Assembly: GCA_902805635.1 (NCBI GenBank)
Contig: CADCTC010000212.1
Coordinates: 1-38,344, forward strand
Length of the DNA: 38,344 bases
DNA from: an uncultured Chloroflexota bacterium
Lineage (GTDB): Bacteria > Chloroflexota > UBA11872 > UBA12225
Direction of reading: 5' to 3'
Position numbers and translations under genes: made by a program. Shown in pieces: positions 1 to 8,376 of this stretch. Numbering within the stretch: position 1 is the stretch's first letter; each line of letters opens with the position of its first letter. The notes under the pieces were generated by a model. That model saw only the letters and a list, made by a program, of their open reading frames with translations. It was not told the DNA's origin and made no database searches.

Positions 1-85
1 TCTGCACATTGTTCTGCTCGAACGCGTGCATATAGGCGAGCTCGAAAAGAAAAAGATCCTTGGGACTGTTTAACTGCGCGGGCAT
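1..85 (-). CDS. Ferritin-like / DUF892-type protein, N-terminal fragment
   Basis: Only the first 28 codons are inside the window; the gene runs off the left edge. The ATG at 83-85 is preceded by an AAGGAA ribosome binding site about seven bases upstream, which fixes the start. The visible start (MPAQLNSPKDLFLFELAYMH) resembles the opening helix of DUF892/YciF-like ferritin-fold proteins, where a 'DLF..EL...Y..E' pattern begins the four-helix bundle. Those proteins are often stress-linked. The fragment is too short to show metal-binding residues, so the family call is tentative; that a gene starts here is much more certain. Confidence 0.5.
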   Translation of the reverse strand, partial: MPAQLNSPKDLFLFELAYMHAFEQNNVQ

Positions 86-353
86 CGTGATGTTCCTTGT
101 GTCTCGGGATGGGTGCCAGTCCGTTGGAATGAGGCGAAACCTCCGTCGCTCTCGGACGGCGACGGCGCGCGGGCACTAACCGTGCCAGGCGCCTCAGGTG
201 CACCCGATTCCATGGATTACAAAGCGCTTGAGCGGCCGCACCGCCCCTCGACCGGGATGTACCCTCGTGCTCTCGTGTGGCAAAACCCCTGATCGCTCGC
301 TCGGTGACCTGGCAATCCCCACATGAGCACCTCGCCCGATCCGGCGGCCGTAG

Positions 354-707
354 TCAAGCGAGTGCCTGCCGCTCCACTTGCCATCCGAACACGGCAAGCA
401 CACAGCACTCGCGGAAGCCAAGGCGCTCATAGAGGGGGCGTCCGAGGGCGCTCGCCTGCAGCAAGTGGTCGGCGACCATCTTGGGTAGCGTGTACGCCGA
501 GGTAAAGGTGTCGCCCCACTCGCGCATCGCCGCCTCATTCTGCACCTCGGACACCGTAAGCGCCACCGGCACTGCAACGCTCTCCCCGCTCACGGCGGCG
601 AGAGCCGCGGCCATGCCCCGTACGGCGCCCAGCTGCGCCATTCCCTGCGCCACGAGGTAGTGCCGGAGACCTTCGGGGCGCGTCGAGGGCGTGATCCACC
701 AGATCAT
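354..707 (-). pseudogene. GNAT acetyltransferase remnant with internal deletion
   Basis: The open frame of 117 codons carries two separate ends of a GNAT N-acetyltransferase of the kind beginning '..ARGVPM.WW..PSTRP'. The N-terminal piece (MIWWITPSTRPEGL) runs to about residue 80 (YTLPKMVADH) and is followed directly by the C-terminal strand (LQASALGRPLYERLGF). The roughly 90 residues that normally lie between, including the acetyl-CoA-binding R/Q-x-x-G-x-G/A loop, are missing. Upstream, the expected 'ARGV' codons are present but a TGA lies a few codons before them and the remaining N-terminus is in another frame. With several lesions it cannot encode a working enzyme. Confidence 0.65.
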
Positions 708-843
708 TGGGACCCCGCGCGCGGGACAAGTTGCTGTGCATGGGGATCATCATGGGCCACCAGCGTGGCCCGGAGATTGCCGAAGGCCTGACTTGCATGC
801 ATCGGCCGGCTGTGTCGGACCCCGGCGGTCCCGTGAGACGGTG

Positions 844-2082
844 GTGATTTCACGGCGGCGGGCGCTGGCGGGCCTAGTCGCGGGCGGTCTGTGTGGGAGC
901 GCCTGCGCACCGCCGGAGGATGGCGGCACCGGGCGGGAGGCGGAGGTGTACGTCGCCCTGGCCCGGCGGCGCGAGCTGGCCGTGCTCGACGCCGTGAGCG
1001 ACGAGGTGCGGGCGCGCATCCCGCTGGCGCCCTTGGGCGAGCGCGTGGTCCCATGGTATCTCGGAGTGGGGCCTGCGGGTGAGGCGGCGGTCGTGTCCCT
1101 CACGACCCCGCCGCGGCCCGGACCGCAGATCGGCGTCGTGAGCGACGGTGGCGGCGCGGCCATCCCGCCAGTTCGCTCCGGCCGGCGCGCCGGAGCGAGG
1201 CGTGCGGCGGCTGGCGCGGCGCGCTGCGCCTGGGTCCCCCTGGAGCCGGGTAGCCGGGGGCGCGGAGGCGCCGGCATGAGCACCGCGGCGCAGGGGCTGG
1301 CCGCGGACCAGAGCGGCCACGCGTACGTGCTGGTGGCCGACGCCGGAGCGCAGGGCCCCTCCTACGCCGCGATGGTAAGCCTGGCCCGCGGCGCGCTGGT
1401 GCGGCGCCTACCGCTCGCCGGGCCGGGTGAGGTTGTGCTCTCGCTGCACGCCCAGCCTGACGGCGAGATGGTGTACGCCTCGATCTGGCAGTGGGGGACC
1501 TACGATGGCCCGGGGAGCGGGCGGCTCGTGGCGGTGGATACGCGTACGGCGCAGGTGCAGGCGGAGGTGGCGCTGCCCCGTGGGACGGCGGCGACCGACC
1601 TGTCACTGGCAGGTGCCCCGGGGACGGCCGGCAGCGCCTCGAGCGCCATGCTCTACGCCGTGCTCACGGACCCTGGTCCCTCGCTTGACGACGACACCTA
1701 CTGGCCCTACGGCGCGCACCACTGGCTGGGGGCATTCCGCCCCGCGGCGCTGAAGCCGGCCGGCGAGTGGGCGCTGGATGGCCGCCCGGCAGCTGTCGCG
1801 GTGTCGCCCGACGGCGTGTCCGCCTACCTGCTCTCCAGCGGGGGCGGCTACGGCGCGTGGGGAAAGCAGCTCACCTGCCTGGACCTCGCCACCGCCACGA
1901 CCGTGCGACAGTGGCCGCTGTCGGGTGGCTGCTTCTCGCTCGCGCTGTGCGCGACGGGCAAGCTCTACGTCGCGGACGTGCTCGCAGACCGGCTCTGGCG
2001 CATCGACACGCGCACCAACACCCTGTTAGGCGGTCTCCCTATGCCGGGGGCGCCTATCGCCGTGGCAGCGCGACCCGGATGA
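844..2082 (+). CDS. Exported YncE-like beta-propeller protein
   Basis: Predicted secreted or lipid-anchored protein of about 412 residues. The N-terminus (MISRRRALAGLVAGG) has a twin-arginine-like cluster, a short hydrophobic stretch and then a cysteine (GSAC) that could be a weak lipobox. The body has beta-propeller blades: 'VYVALARRRELAVLDAVSDE', 'GRLVAVDTRTAQVQAEVALP', 'AAVAVSPDGVSAYLLSSGG' and 'LYVADVLADRLWRIDTRTNT', the pattern of YVTN/YncE-type propellers. A low-complexity Arg/Ala/Gly stretch near residues 110-145 interrupts the pattern and could be a linker or a compensated frameshift. GTG at 844 (or 841) is preferred because it opens the signal peptide; no strong ribosome binding site is visible. 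Ligand unknown. It resembles in layout the lipoprotein at 5062. Confidence 0.7.
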   Translation: MISRRRALAGLVAGGLCGSACAPPEDGGTGREAEVYVALARRRELAVLDAVSDEVRARIPLAPLGERVVPWYLGVGPAGEAAVVSLTTPPRPGPQIGVVSDGGGAAIPPVRSGRRAGARRAAAGAARCAWVPLEPGSRGRGGAGMSTAAQGLAADQSGHAYVLVADAGAQGPSYAAMVSLARGALVRRLPLAGPGEVVLSLHAQPDGEMVYASIWQWGTYDGPGSGRLVAVDTRTAQVQAEVALPRGTAATDLSLAGAPGTAGSASSAMLYAVLTDPGPSLDDDTYWPYGAHHWLGAFRPAALKPAGEWALDGRPAAVAVSPDGVSAYLLSSGGGYGAWGKQLTCLDLATATTVRQWPLSGGCFSLALCATGKLYVADVLADRLWRIDTRTNTLLGGLPMPGAPIAVAARPG

Positions 2083-2100
2083 CACCCGGCTCAGACACCA

Positions 2101-2907
2101 CTACCCCGCCCGCTCCTCCGGCACTGCTGAGCGCAGCCGCTCGTGTCGGTACGGATTTGCCAGGGGATGCTCCCTGCCCGCGCGCACCACCAGGAACAGC
2201 AGCCACCCGTACAGCACTGCCACCCCCGAGAAGACCAGCCACCCTGGGATCGATCCGACGGCCGCGCGTCCCACGATGTCCAGCCCCCGTACATCTCGCA
2301 CCCCGGTCAGGTCCAGCTTGCTCAGCCACGCCAGCAGCACGCCGGCGTACAGCCAAAGATAGATCCGTCTGAGCCGCCAGGACATCGCCGTCACCAGCGG
2401 CACCGTCGGGAACGCCGGGTACTGGAGGTGGTCCAGCAAGTCCTCGAGCCAGCGCTCGTCCGGCGTCCGCCCTAGCACGTGCGGGAAGAACGACCGCTCG
2501 AGCTGCCGCACGCGTCGCCTGCTTGCCTCATATGAGCTGAACCGCCTCGACTCCAGATGAAGGAAAAAGTACAGCAGCGCCATGACGAAGAGCAGCGTCG
2601 CGTGCGAGTGTTCCTCCGCCCCAAGCGCGAAGGTCGTGGCTAGCGCCGAGGTGGTGATTGCCCAATTGGCGCTCGTGTCCAGGCGCGCGCGGTACTCGGT
2701 CATCCGCCCCATCTCGCCCCGGTACAAGTGGATCAGCGCGTTGACGGCGTTGGTCGAGCGCACCACCGCGCTCGTGACCGGTGGCAGCTCACGCAGCGCC
2801 CCCGCGTCTACCGACTCCTGCACCGCGTTCTCCTCCTCGCTCCGCCGCCCCGGACGCTCCTGGTCTCTGACCGGCCGCTCCTCCATTTCGTCCGCGCGCT
2901 GGCTCAC
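2101..2907 (-). CDS. DUF2270 integral membrane protein
   Basis: A 268-residue protein of the DUF2270 family, function unknown. The family signature is clear: 'LIHLYRGEMGRMTEYRARLD' followed by 'TSANWAITTSA', a transmembrane hairpin near 'ATLLFVMALLYFFLHLESRR', the 'RVRQLERSFF' helix, and two further hydrophobic segments towards the C-terminus. The frame is open to a TTG 21 bases upstream, but the GTG at 2905-2907 is preferred because a GAGGGAGGG ribosome binding site lies five bases before it. The first 40 residues are charged and probably cytoplasmic. It ends 18 bases from the convergent beta-propeller gene and lies 261 bases downstream of the co-oriented DUF4097 gene, so it could share that transcript. 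Confidence 0.8.
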   Translation of the reverse strand: MSQRADEMEERPVRDQERPGRRSEEENAVQESVDAGALRELPPVTSAVVRSTNAVNALIHLYRGEMGRMTEYRARLDTSANWAITTSALATTFALGAEEHSHATLLFVMALLYFFLHLESRRFSSYEASRRRVRQLERSFFPHVLGRTPDERWLEDLLDHLQYPAFPTVPLVTAMSWRLRRIYLWLYAGVLLAWLSKLDLTGVRDVRGLDIVGRAAVGSIPGWLVFSGVAVLYGWLLFLVVRAGREHPLANPYRHERLRSAVPEERAG

Positions 2908-3168
2908 TTCACCCTCCCTCACGTGCAACTCGCGTACCGACGGGCGCTTGCGCGAGCCCTCCGCAGAAGGATCTGCCGGGACGGCTAAGCCGACGCGCCG
3001 GGCGTTCGCACCCTGTCCACGAAGAGCACCCCGTTCTAGATGCCGCGGGGCAGGTGTGATTGGTCGGCCGTCGCGTCGAAGAGAGGCCAGACCTCATTGC
3101 GCGTGGCGTCGACCACCGTCACGGGGGCGCCCGCGCGCGCGCAGCTGGTCCCTGGCCCTGGTGCGCCG

Positions 3169-4545
3169 TCAGCCGAGGCGGTCCAGGAGCGCCTCGGCCT
3201 CGTCCACGGTGATGTCCTTGCGCTCCAGCGCGTCCAGGATAGCGTGGACGTCCCCTTCACGGGTGGAGACGGTGGAGACGGGTGCGGGCTGCGTGTCCTG
3301 TTGGAGTACCCGCGGGATACTCGAGGACACGGCTGGCCCCAGACCAGAGGGCACCGAAGCGCTGGGTGCGACAGCGGAGAGCTCCCGGGTGTTCCCGCCG
3401 GCGGTCAGGTGCGTGGTGGCCGCGCCGCCAGATGGGCTGCCAGGTATAGCACCGGGAGCACCGGGGCTGCCGGATGCCGTGATGATGAAGGTGCCCGCCG
3501 CAGCGGCCGCGGAGCCGGAAATTGGTAGATCTATGTTGCCGCTGCCGGCCGTGACTCGCACGTCCACGCGCGGGGCGCCGGCGCCCGCTCCTTCATCGGA
3601 GACGCCGACGTAGCGCCTGGCATCGCTCTGGGGGCCCGGGCGTCCGACGCTGACGAGCGGCACGTCTGAGCGCACCCGGCCGCTCTTGGCGGTAGCCTCG
3701 ACCCGCAGGGGGATCCCCGGCGGTAGCTGGATGAACACGTTTCCGCTGGAGCACTCCACGTGGTATGGGGCGTCGGAGGGTTGGAGGGCTGCGGTGGACG
3801 TGACGCCGCCGGACCTCGCGGCGATGTCCAGCCCGGCGAGGCTGCCCTCCTCCACGTAGGTTCCGCCGGATCTGGCTTCTACTTTTATGCGTTGTGCGCG
3901 GGGCCGCACCACGCGCACGCCACCCGAGCGCACGCTGGCGTTTAGGTCACCCTGGCAGTCTTCTAGGTGCAGGCCACCGGAGGCGGCGCGCACGGTGGCG
4001 GGGCCGGCGCAGCGCGTGAGGTGGACGCCTCCCGATCCGGCGTCCACCGTGAGCTCGCCCGCGCGGTCGGCTACCGTGATGCCGCCGGACTGTGCCGCCA
4101 GCGAGGCAGGCCCCATGCCTCCCCGGAGCGTGAGGCCGTCCGAGCGTGTTGCGAGCGAGATTGTGGCGTTCACATCGCGGACGGTGGTGGGCCCGCCGCC
4201 GAGGAAGCCACAGATGGGTGGGCAGCCGGTGGACGGCACACGCAGCACGGGCGACGCGCCGCGCGGCTCGTGCGTGCCCGTCTGGGTCAGGTTCACCACG
4301 CCGCCGTGCGCGACCAGCTGAGGCGCGTGCTCGCCCCCGCCCGTGTCCAAGGCAACCACGCCGTCCAGCGAGTCATCTCCGCGGATGGTGAGGACCATGT
4401 GACTGCCCTCCACCTGGATCACCTCCACGCCGTGCAGCGGCAGGGCAATCGTGCGCGGCGCGTGTCGGTCACGGTCCCTTTCGGCGCCCGGCGCCGTGTT
4501 CGCGTGCGGGTCACGGTCAACGTCGAGGTCTGCGTCTGCGCTCAT
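3169..4545 (-). CDS. DUF4097-type beta-repeat protein with C-terminal helical module
   Basis: 458 residues without signal peptide or membrane segment. The centre (about residues 125-265) is a ladder of short beta repeats, each with an SGG turn: 'AAQSGGITV', 'DAGSGGVHL', 'RAASGGLHL', 'VRSGGVRV', 'EARSGGTYV', 'AARSGGVTS'. This is the DUF4097/adhesin-like right-handed beta-helix arrangement. A Gly/Ala/Ser/Pro linker follows and the last 25 residues (ILDALERKDITVDEAEALLD) form a two-helix SHOCT-like module. Its ATG overlaps the stop of the DUF2089 gene (ATGA) and is preceded by GGAAGGAG, so the two are translationally coupled. The DUF2089 protein ends in a related helical module, suggesting the partners share an interaction. 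Molecular function is unknown. Confidence 0.8.
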   Translation of the reverse strand: MSADADLDVDRDPHANTAPGAERDRDRHAPRTIALPLHGVEVIQVEGSHMVLTIRGDDSLDGVVALDTGGGEHAPQLVAHGGVVNLTQTGTHEPRGASPVLRVPSTGCPPICGFLGGGPTTVRDVNATISLATRSDGLTLRGGMGPASLAAQSGGITVADRAGELTVDAGSGGVHLTRCAGPATVRAASGGLHLEDCQGDLNASVRSGGVRVVRPRAQRIKVEARSGGTYVEEGSLAGLDIAARSGGVTSTAALQPSDAPYHVECSSGNVFIQLPPGIPLRVEATAKSGRVRSDVPLVSVGRPGPQSDARRYVGVSDEGAGAGAPRVDVRVTAGSGNIDLPISGSAAAAAGTFIITASGSPGAPGAIPGSPSGGAATTHLTAGGNTRELSAVAPSASVPSGLGPAVSSSIPRVLQQDTQPAPVSTVSTREGDVHAILDALERKDITVDEAEALLDRLG

Positions 4546-4964
4546 TGGGTGTCTCCTTCCTGGGATGGGGTGCGCGTGAGTCGCCGAATCAGGGCCAGCC
4601 CCTGGGCGGCGGAGAGCTGGCCGGCCGCAATCTGCGTCAGGACCTCGTGCCGCGTGCGTGGGGCGGGCGGCGCCTCCGGCGAAGCAGGGGGGGCCTCGAT
4701 GGCACGGATGAGGTCGTCCACCTTCGCCCGGACGGTGGGATAGGAGACGCCGAGCGTCCGCTCAATCTCGGTGAGGTTGCCCCGGCTGCGGACGAAGAGC
4801 CGCAGGAAGGCGGCTTGGTCCTCCGTGAGCGGTGGCAGCCCCGACGGCACCGTCTCCGGCGGGGACAGCGCGAAATCGCCCCGCAGTGAGAGCTCGCAGC
4901 GCGAACAGTGCAGCTCCCGCACGGCGAGCACGCCGCTGCACGATGGGCAGCTATCTATTACCAA
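4542..4964 (-). CDS. DUF2089 zinc-ribbon/HTH regulator
   Basis: About 140 residues. The N-terminus has a four-cysteine zinc ribbon (CPSC...CSRC), followed by the DUF2089 core 'LTEDQAAFLRLFVRSRGNLT' and 'IERTLGVSYPTVRAKVDDLI', a helix-turn-helix, and a C-terminal helical module (VLTQIAAGQLSAAQGLALIR). It is probably a DNA-binding regulator of its own operon, inferred from family and position. The frame is open much further upstream, but conservation starts just before the zinc ribbon; the TTG at 4962-4964 is chosen, with GGAGGT 12 bases upstream (somewhat far). A promoter-like pair of hexamers lies directly upstream. The stop overlaps the DUF4097 start by four bases. Confidence 0.75.
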   Translation of the reverse strand: MVIDSCPSCSGVLAVRELHCSRCELSLRGDFALSPPETVPSGLPPLTEDQAAFLRLFVRSRGNLTEIERTLGVSYPTVRAKVDDLIRAIEAPPASPEAPPAPRTRHEVLTQIAAGQLSAAQGLALIRRLTRTPSQEGDTQ

Positions 4965-4994
4965 TGGCGCGCCTTTACCTCCAACCACTAACCT

Positions 4995-5023
4995 ATTCTG
5001 CGCCCAAGCCCGCCGTAAGTCAA
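4995..5023 (-). promoter_or_regulatory. Promoter of the DUF2089-DUF4097 operon
   Basis: On the minus strand TTGACT (5018-5023) and CAGAAT (4995-5000) are separated by exactly 17 bases, a sigma-70-like arrangement. The predicted RNA start lies between the -10 and the GGAGGT ribosome binding site of the DUF2089 gene. The same TTGACT hexamer recurs upstream of rho and the MarR gene. Confidence 0.5.
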
Positions 5024-5061
5024 GTCCTTGTGCGAAACATTGACCAATGGTAATGTAGCCA

Positions 5062-6345
5062 GTGCTAATATTCATGATCTCTTGCCGACTGCAGCCTGGT
5101 GGGCCGTTAACAGCGGCGTACAGCCTTGCCGCCATCCTGGCTCTGCTACTTGGCGCGTGCTCGCCTCCGCGCGCCAGCGACAGTGTGGAGGGCGTTCCAC
5201 CGCGGCTGTACGTCGTGAATGGGCCGGACCAGACGGTGGCGGAGGTGGACGTGCGGGACGTGAGCGGCGCCCGCGGCGGGCGCATGGTGGCCACCATCCA
5301 CACCCCGGAGGTCCGGGCGTGGCAGGTACTTCCGAGCGCGTCGGCGGAACGCGGATCCCGGGGTGCACCGGGAAGTAGCGACCGGCTGCTGCTGTGGGAA
5401 GGGCAAGCCGGATTGCTCCACGTGCTGGCCCGCTCGGCGTCTGGAGACATGACCGGCGCCGGCGGCAGCGCGGCTACGAGGCAGGTCGCCTTCCCTGCCA
5501 GCGGCGGCGGCCCGAGCTCGACTCGTTCGGTGCGTGTCTCCCACCTGGCGGGAGACGGAGGACCGTTCGCGGCTGCGTCTTATTCCTACGCGGGGCCGGA
5601 GCAGCAGGCGGACGAGCCCGTGTGCCTCGTGGCGCTCGTGGACGCGGCGCGGGCCGAGGCCGCGTGGGCGCACCACGTGTGCCGTGGGGCGGGGGAGCGC
5701 GTGCGCGCCGTAGCAGTGAATACCGGGCGGGGCGAGCTAGCACCGCGAGTGTACGCGGGCCTTTCCGCACCCGGCGGCGCCCCGGGAGCGGGGCGCGTGG
5801 TGGCGGTGGAGCCGCGGGGCGTTGCCGTCACCGCCTGGACAGCGGGAGTACCGCTGCAGCTCCTCAGGTCCCGCTCGACCCACGACGGCCTTGAACAGGT
5901 GTACGTGCTGGAGGCAATGCTGCAGGGGGCACAGTCCTCAGACGGAAGCAGCGACACCGAATCAGTGCTCGCCGGCGCCACGGAGTGGCGGCTGACAGCG
6001 TATCGCGAGGACACGCTGGAGCCGCAGCGGTCGCTGGTGCTGAAGCACCAGCTCCAATGGCTGGTAGTGGCGCCGGGTGGCCGTGACGCGTACGCCCTGG
6101 CCGGTCCCAGCAGCGGGCTGGTTCCGAGCTCGCTGATGCGCATCGACCTGGTGTCGGGCAGCACAGCGCTGCACACGCTGCCAGGCCCCGCACGGGGCCT
6201 AGCGGTGAGCGGAGATCGCGTGTTCACCGGCAAGGATGGCGGAGACGGTGTGTGGGTGCTCGACCGCCGTGGCCGCGCCCTGGGGTCGATCTCCACGGGC
6301 GCGAGGCCGGTGCACCTGGCGCTCAACCAGGCGGCGCTGCGCTAG
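5062..6345 (+). CDS. Beta-propeller lipoprotein
   Basis: 427 residues. The hydrophobic stretch 'SLAAILALLLGACSPP' ends in a good lipobox (LGAC), so the mature protein should begin at Cys33 and be lipid-anchored outside the cytoplasmic membrane. The rest is a propeller-like fold with 'LYVVNGPDQTVAEVDVRD', 'GRVVAVEPRGVAVTAW', 'LQWLVVAPGGRDAYAL' and 'GVWVLDRRGRALGSISTGAR'. GTG at 5062 or ATG at 5074 are both possible; neither has a good ribosome binding site. A TGCTAATAT extended -10-like sequence sits at 5063-5071, which overlaps these starts and would favour a later one. Divergent from the DUF2089 operon. Ligand unknown; architecture similar to the gene at 844. Confidence 0.75.
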   Translation: MLIFMISCRLQPGGPLTAAYSLAAILALLLGACSPPRASDSVEGVPPRLYVVNGPDQTVAEVDVRDVSGARGGRMVATIHTPEVRAWQVLPSASAERGSRGAPGSSDRLLLWEGQAGLLHVLARSASGDMTGAGGSAATRQVAFPASGGGPSSTRSVRVSHLAGDGGPFAAASYSYAGPEQQADEPVCLVALVDAARAEAAWAHHVCRGAGERVRAVAVNTGRGELAPRVYAGLSAPGGAPGAGRVVAVEPRGVAVTAWTAGVPLQLLRSRSTHDGLEQVYVLEAMLQGAQSSDGSSDTESVLAGATEWRLTAYREDTLEPQRSLVLKHQLQWLVVAPGGRDAYALAGPSSGLVPSSLMRIDLVSGSTALHTLPGPARGLAVSGDRVFTGKDGGDGVWVLDRRGRALGSISTGARPVHLALNQAALR

Positions 6346-6547
6346 GGTCTGCGGCCTGCCCGCGCGTGAAGGCCGGGTAGAGGTCCGTGGGGGAGGAGTG
6401 CGAGGCGGCGAGGCGAGAGGCCCAAAAGAGATCCGTCCGGTACGGTACGAGCACCCCGTCACGTTCCCGCGTCTCGGCGTGCTGATTGAGAATCCCCAGC
6501 ACTTCCTGTCGGACCGTTGCCTGTTCCTGCCGCGTCAGGCAATCCAC
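6323..6547 (-). pseudogene. Possible methyltransferase C-terminal fragment
   Basis: This 74-codon frame overlaps the 3' end of the kinase gene by 13 bases and the 3' end of the opposite lipoprotein gene. Its first 45 residues ('LTRQEQATVRQEVLGIL', then 'GVLVPYRTDLFWASR') look like the last helix and strand of a class I SAM-dependent methyltransferase, where 'P(Y/F)RTD.F.A.' is a common ending. No methyltransferase core lies upstream in any frame, so if the match is real this is a broken remnant. The remaining C-terminus looks non-coding. Low certainty. Confidence 0.3.
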
Positions 6548-7617
6548 GAGCGGGGAAGTGGGCGGTTGAGGCGTCTATGCTCCCACTCGCGGAGGAACTT
6601 GAGCTGGCGGTCGAAGTAGCGGTCGTGTATCCAGGCGTGGCCCCAATCGCGGCCGTTGGCGGTGTGGAGGCCGAGCAGCCAGATGTGGCGGATGGCGACG
6701 AAGAGGGGGATCGCCTGCAAGTCCACGCCGGCGAGTGGACGGACCTCGCGGTAGCCGCGCAGGAAGTCGCGCCAGCGGCGCTCGGCCTTGCGCGGCTTGC
6801 CGCCCAGCGCGTTGTCCCAGAGGAACACCGAGAGGTCATAGGCGCGCCAGCCGGGGCCGCAACAGTCGAAGTCGAAGAACGTCAGTGTGTCGCCGTCCAG
6901 GTGGCTGTTGCCGCCATGGAAGTCGCCGTGGCAGAACCCGGTGTCGAGCGCTTCGAGCGGCACCTGCCCGGCGCGCTCGTGCAGGAGGCGGACGAGCTCG
7001 ACGAGATAGGCCCAGTCTTCGGCGCGGTGCTCAAGCAGCGGCTGGATCGCCGTCATTTGGCGGTCGAGCAGCTCGCGCAGGTCGATCGCGAAGCGCGCGT
7101 GAGCGCTGGCGAAGTCGTCGGTCGCGACGTGGATCCTGGCGACGGCGCGGCCGTAAAGGTGGGCGTAGTCGCTGCGGTCCGTGTTGGGCGGCGTGCCGTT
7201 GGGGGCGCCGGGGGCGTAGGTGAACAGGACCACCTGGCGGCGGCCTTCCGGGGCGTGCACGACGTGCACCAGCGTGCCATCTCGGGCCCGGAGGGGATAC
7301 GAGACGGGAACGCCTTTGGCGTGGAGGTGGGTGAGCGCATCGAGCTCGTAGAGGACGTCGTCGTCGGTGCGCCAGCCGGCGCGGTAGGCGCGCAGGGCGT
7401 AGCGCGGTCCGGGGTCGCCGGCGGTCTCGAGGATGTAGGTATCGGTGAGGCCGCGGTTGTGGAGGCGGCAGGTCTTAATCTCACCCACGTCGTGGCGCGA
7501 GACGATCTGTGCCACGAGCGCCTCGGGCGAAAGGTTGGAGTGGGTCACCGGGAAATGGGCGCCGTCACCGGCGGTGGCGTCGCCTACCTGGGACCAACGC
7601 TCGCGGGTGGCGCGCAT
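6535..7617 (-). CDS. Aminoglycoside/choline/homoserine kinase-like phosphotransferase (APH family)
   Basis: 360 residues with the APH fold. The catalytic Brenner-type motif HGDFHGGN is at residues 230-237 (Asp232 as base, Asn237 for metal) and the metal-binding DFD at 249-251 in 'TFFDFDCCGPGWRAYDL'. The N-terminal lobe has 'YALRAYR', matching the nucleotide-lysine strand but with Arg where Lys is common. The C-terminal 'IRHIWLLGLHTANGRDWGH' resembles the SrkA/homoserine kinase II branch, so a small-molecule or stress kinase is more likely than antibiotic resistance. Substrate cannot be told. A TAAGAT hexamer lies nine bases before the ATG and no ribosome binding site is seen; an internal GTG at codon 25 is an alternative start. 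Confidence 0.85.
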   Translation of the reverse strand: MRATRERWSQVGDATAGDGAHFPVTHSNLSPEALVAQIVSRHDVGEIKTCRLHNRGLTDTYILETAGDPGPRYALRAYRAGWRTDDDVLYELDALTHLHAKGVPVSYPLRARDGTLVHVVHAPEGRRQVVLFTYAPGAPNGTPPNTDRSDYAHLYGRAVARIHVATDDFASAHARFAIDLRELLDRQMTAIQPLLEHRAEDWAYLVELVRLLHERAGQVPLEALDTGFCHGDFHGGNSHLDGDTLTFFDFDCCGPGWRAYDLSVFLWDNALGGKPRKAERRWRDFLRGYREVRPLAGVDLQAIPLFVAIRHIWLLGLHTANGRDWGHAWIHDRYFDRQLKFLREWEHRRLNRPLPRSWIA

Positions 7618-7740
7618 CAGGCGCCCATCTTACGGCATTCGCCCACGCGGCGAACGCGAATCCCGAGTGCACGTACTCCTGCGGGATCAGCCGGGCCAGG
7701 CGCGGATCGGGGGGCACCACCGCCCTGCTGGCAAACAGCT

Positions 7741-7770
7741 CACGCCCGACCACTGTGTTTATCGGGCGTG
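7741..7770. repeat. 9-bp inverted repeat downstream of the MarR gene
   Basis: CACGCCCGA (7741-7749) and TCGGGCGTG (7762-7770) are perfect complements around a 12-base loop, in the 212 bases between the kinase gene and the MarR gene. It would form a stable hairpin at the 3' end of the MarR transcript but is not followed by a U-run in either direction. Nothing else in this gap could be recognised. Confidence 0.35.
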
Positions 7771-7829
7771 TCGGTCCAGCGGCGCGGCGTGGGCAGGAGC
7801 TGCACATGGTAGGCGTCCCGTGCGCACCG

Positions 7830-8354
7830 TCACCACACCGGCCGGGCGCGCCGCGCTGCCGTCTCGGCACCCGAGCCGGCGTGCGCCGCCAGCACCTGGA
7901 GCGCCACGCGCGCGCCGTCTACCGCTGGCCCTCCCGCCTGAGACCGGAGTTCCGCTTCGATCTCCCCCGCAGCGCGCACCGCCGCCTGCCAGGCGGCGAT
8001 TCCGCGCTCGGTCAGGCGCACGCGCTTCTGCCGTCCGTCCGCCGGATCGGCCTCGCGCCGCACGAACCCTTCATCTTCCATCTCATCCAGAATCTTCCCC
8101 ACCGCCTGCTTGCTGATGTCCAGCCGCTCGGCAAGCTCGCCCGGCGCCAGCGCACCGTGCTGTAGCGCGCGGAACGTGTAGCCAAACGTCGGCCGCATCC
8201 GCTGGAACCCCTGGGCAGCCAGCAGCACGTGCAGCCGGTCCACGTACGCACGGAACGCAATCGCCAGGAGCACGCCGAAGTCGGGTCCGTCCGTGCCGTC
8301 CGTGCCGTCCGCTGCCTCGCCCGACACACCGGCTCGGCGTGAAACGCTTGCCAT
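7830..8354 (-). CDS. MarR-family transcriptional regulator
   Basis: 174 residues. The winged helix is complete: 'GALAPGELAERLDISKQAVG' holds the recognition helix, then 'ILDEMEDEGFVRREADPADG' and 'RQKRVRLTERG' form the wing with the conserved D-x-R motif. Flanking helices would form the dimer interface. The first 25 residues are Gly/Asp/Thr-rich and probably flexible. The ATG at 8352-8354 is seven bases downstream of a TATAGT -10 hexamer with no ribosome binding site, so the mRNA is probably leaderless. It is divergent from a cupin gene and a dyad covers both promoters, so it likely represses itself and the cupin. Inducer unknown. Confidence 0.88.
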   Translation of the reverse strand: MASVSRRAGVSGEAADGTDGTDGPDFGVLLAIAFRAYVDRLHVLLAAQGFQRMRPTFGYTFRALQHGALAPGELAERLDISKQAVGKILDEMEDEGFVRREADPADGRQKRVRLTERGIAAWQAAVRAAGEIEAELRSQAGGPAVDGARVALQVLAAHAGSGAETAARRARPVW

Positions 8355-8376
8355 ACCGTCAACTATAGTGTACTAT
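8348..8376 (+). promoter_or_regulatory. Promoter of the cupin gene
   Basis: TTGCCA (8348-8353) and TACTAT (8371-8376) are 17 bases apart on the + strand. The -35 box overlaps the first codons of the divergent MarR gene and the -10 box forms half of the dyad operator. It would give a leader of about 70 bases ahead of the cupin ATG. Confidence 0.5.

Noticed and set aside
3036-3130. A protein-like minus-strand stretch ('VVDATRNEVWPLFDATADQS') between DUF4097 and DUF2270
   Set aside because: It hits a TAG within 35 codons, has no recognisable domain and partly overlaps the end of the DUF4097 gene; not enough to call a pseudogene.
7565-7870. Minus-strand ORF of 101 codons between the kinase and MarR genes
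   Set aside because: It overlaps both neighbours, has no ribosome binding site and no recognisable domain; a middle stretch looks protein-like but could not be assigned.
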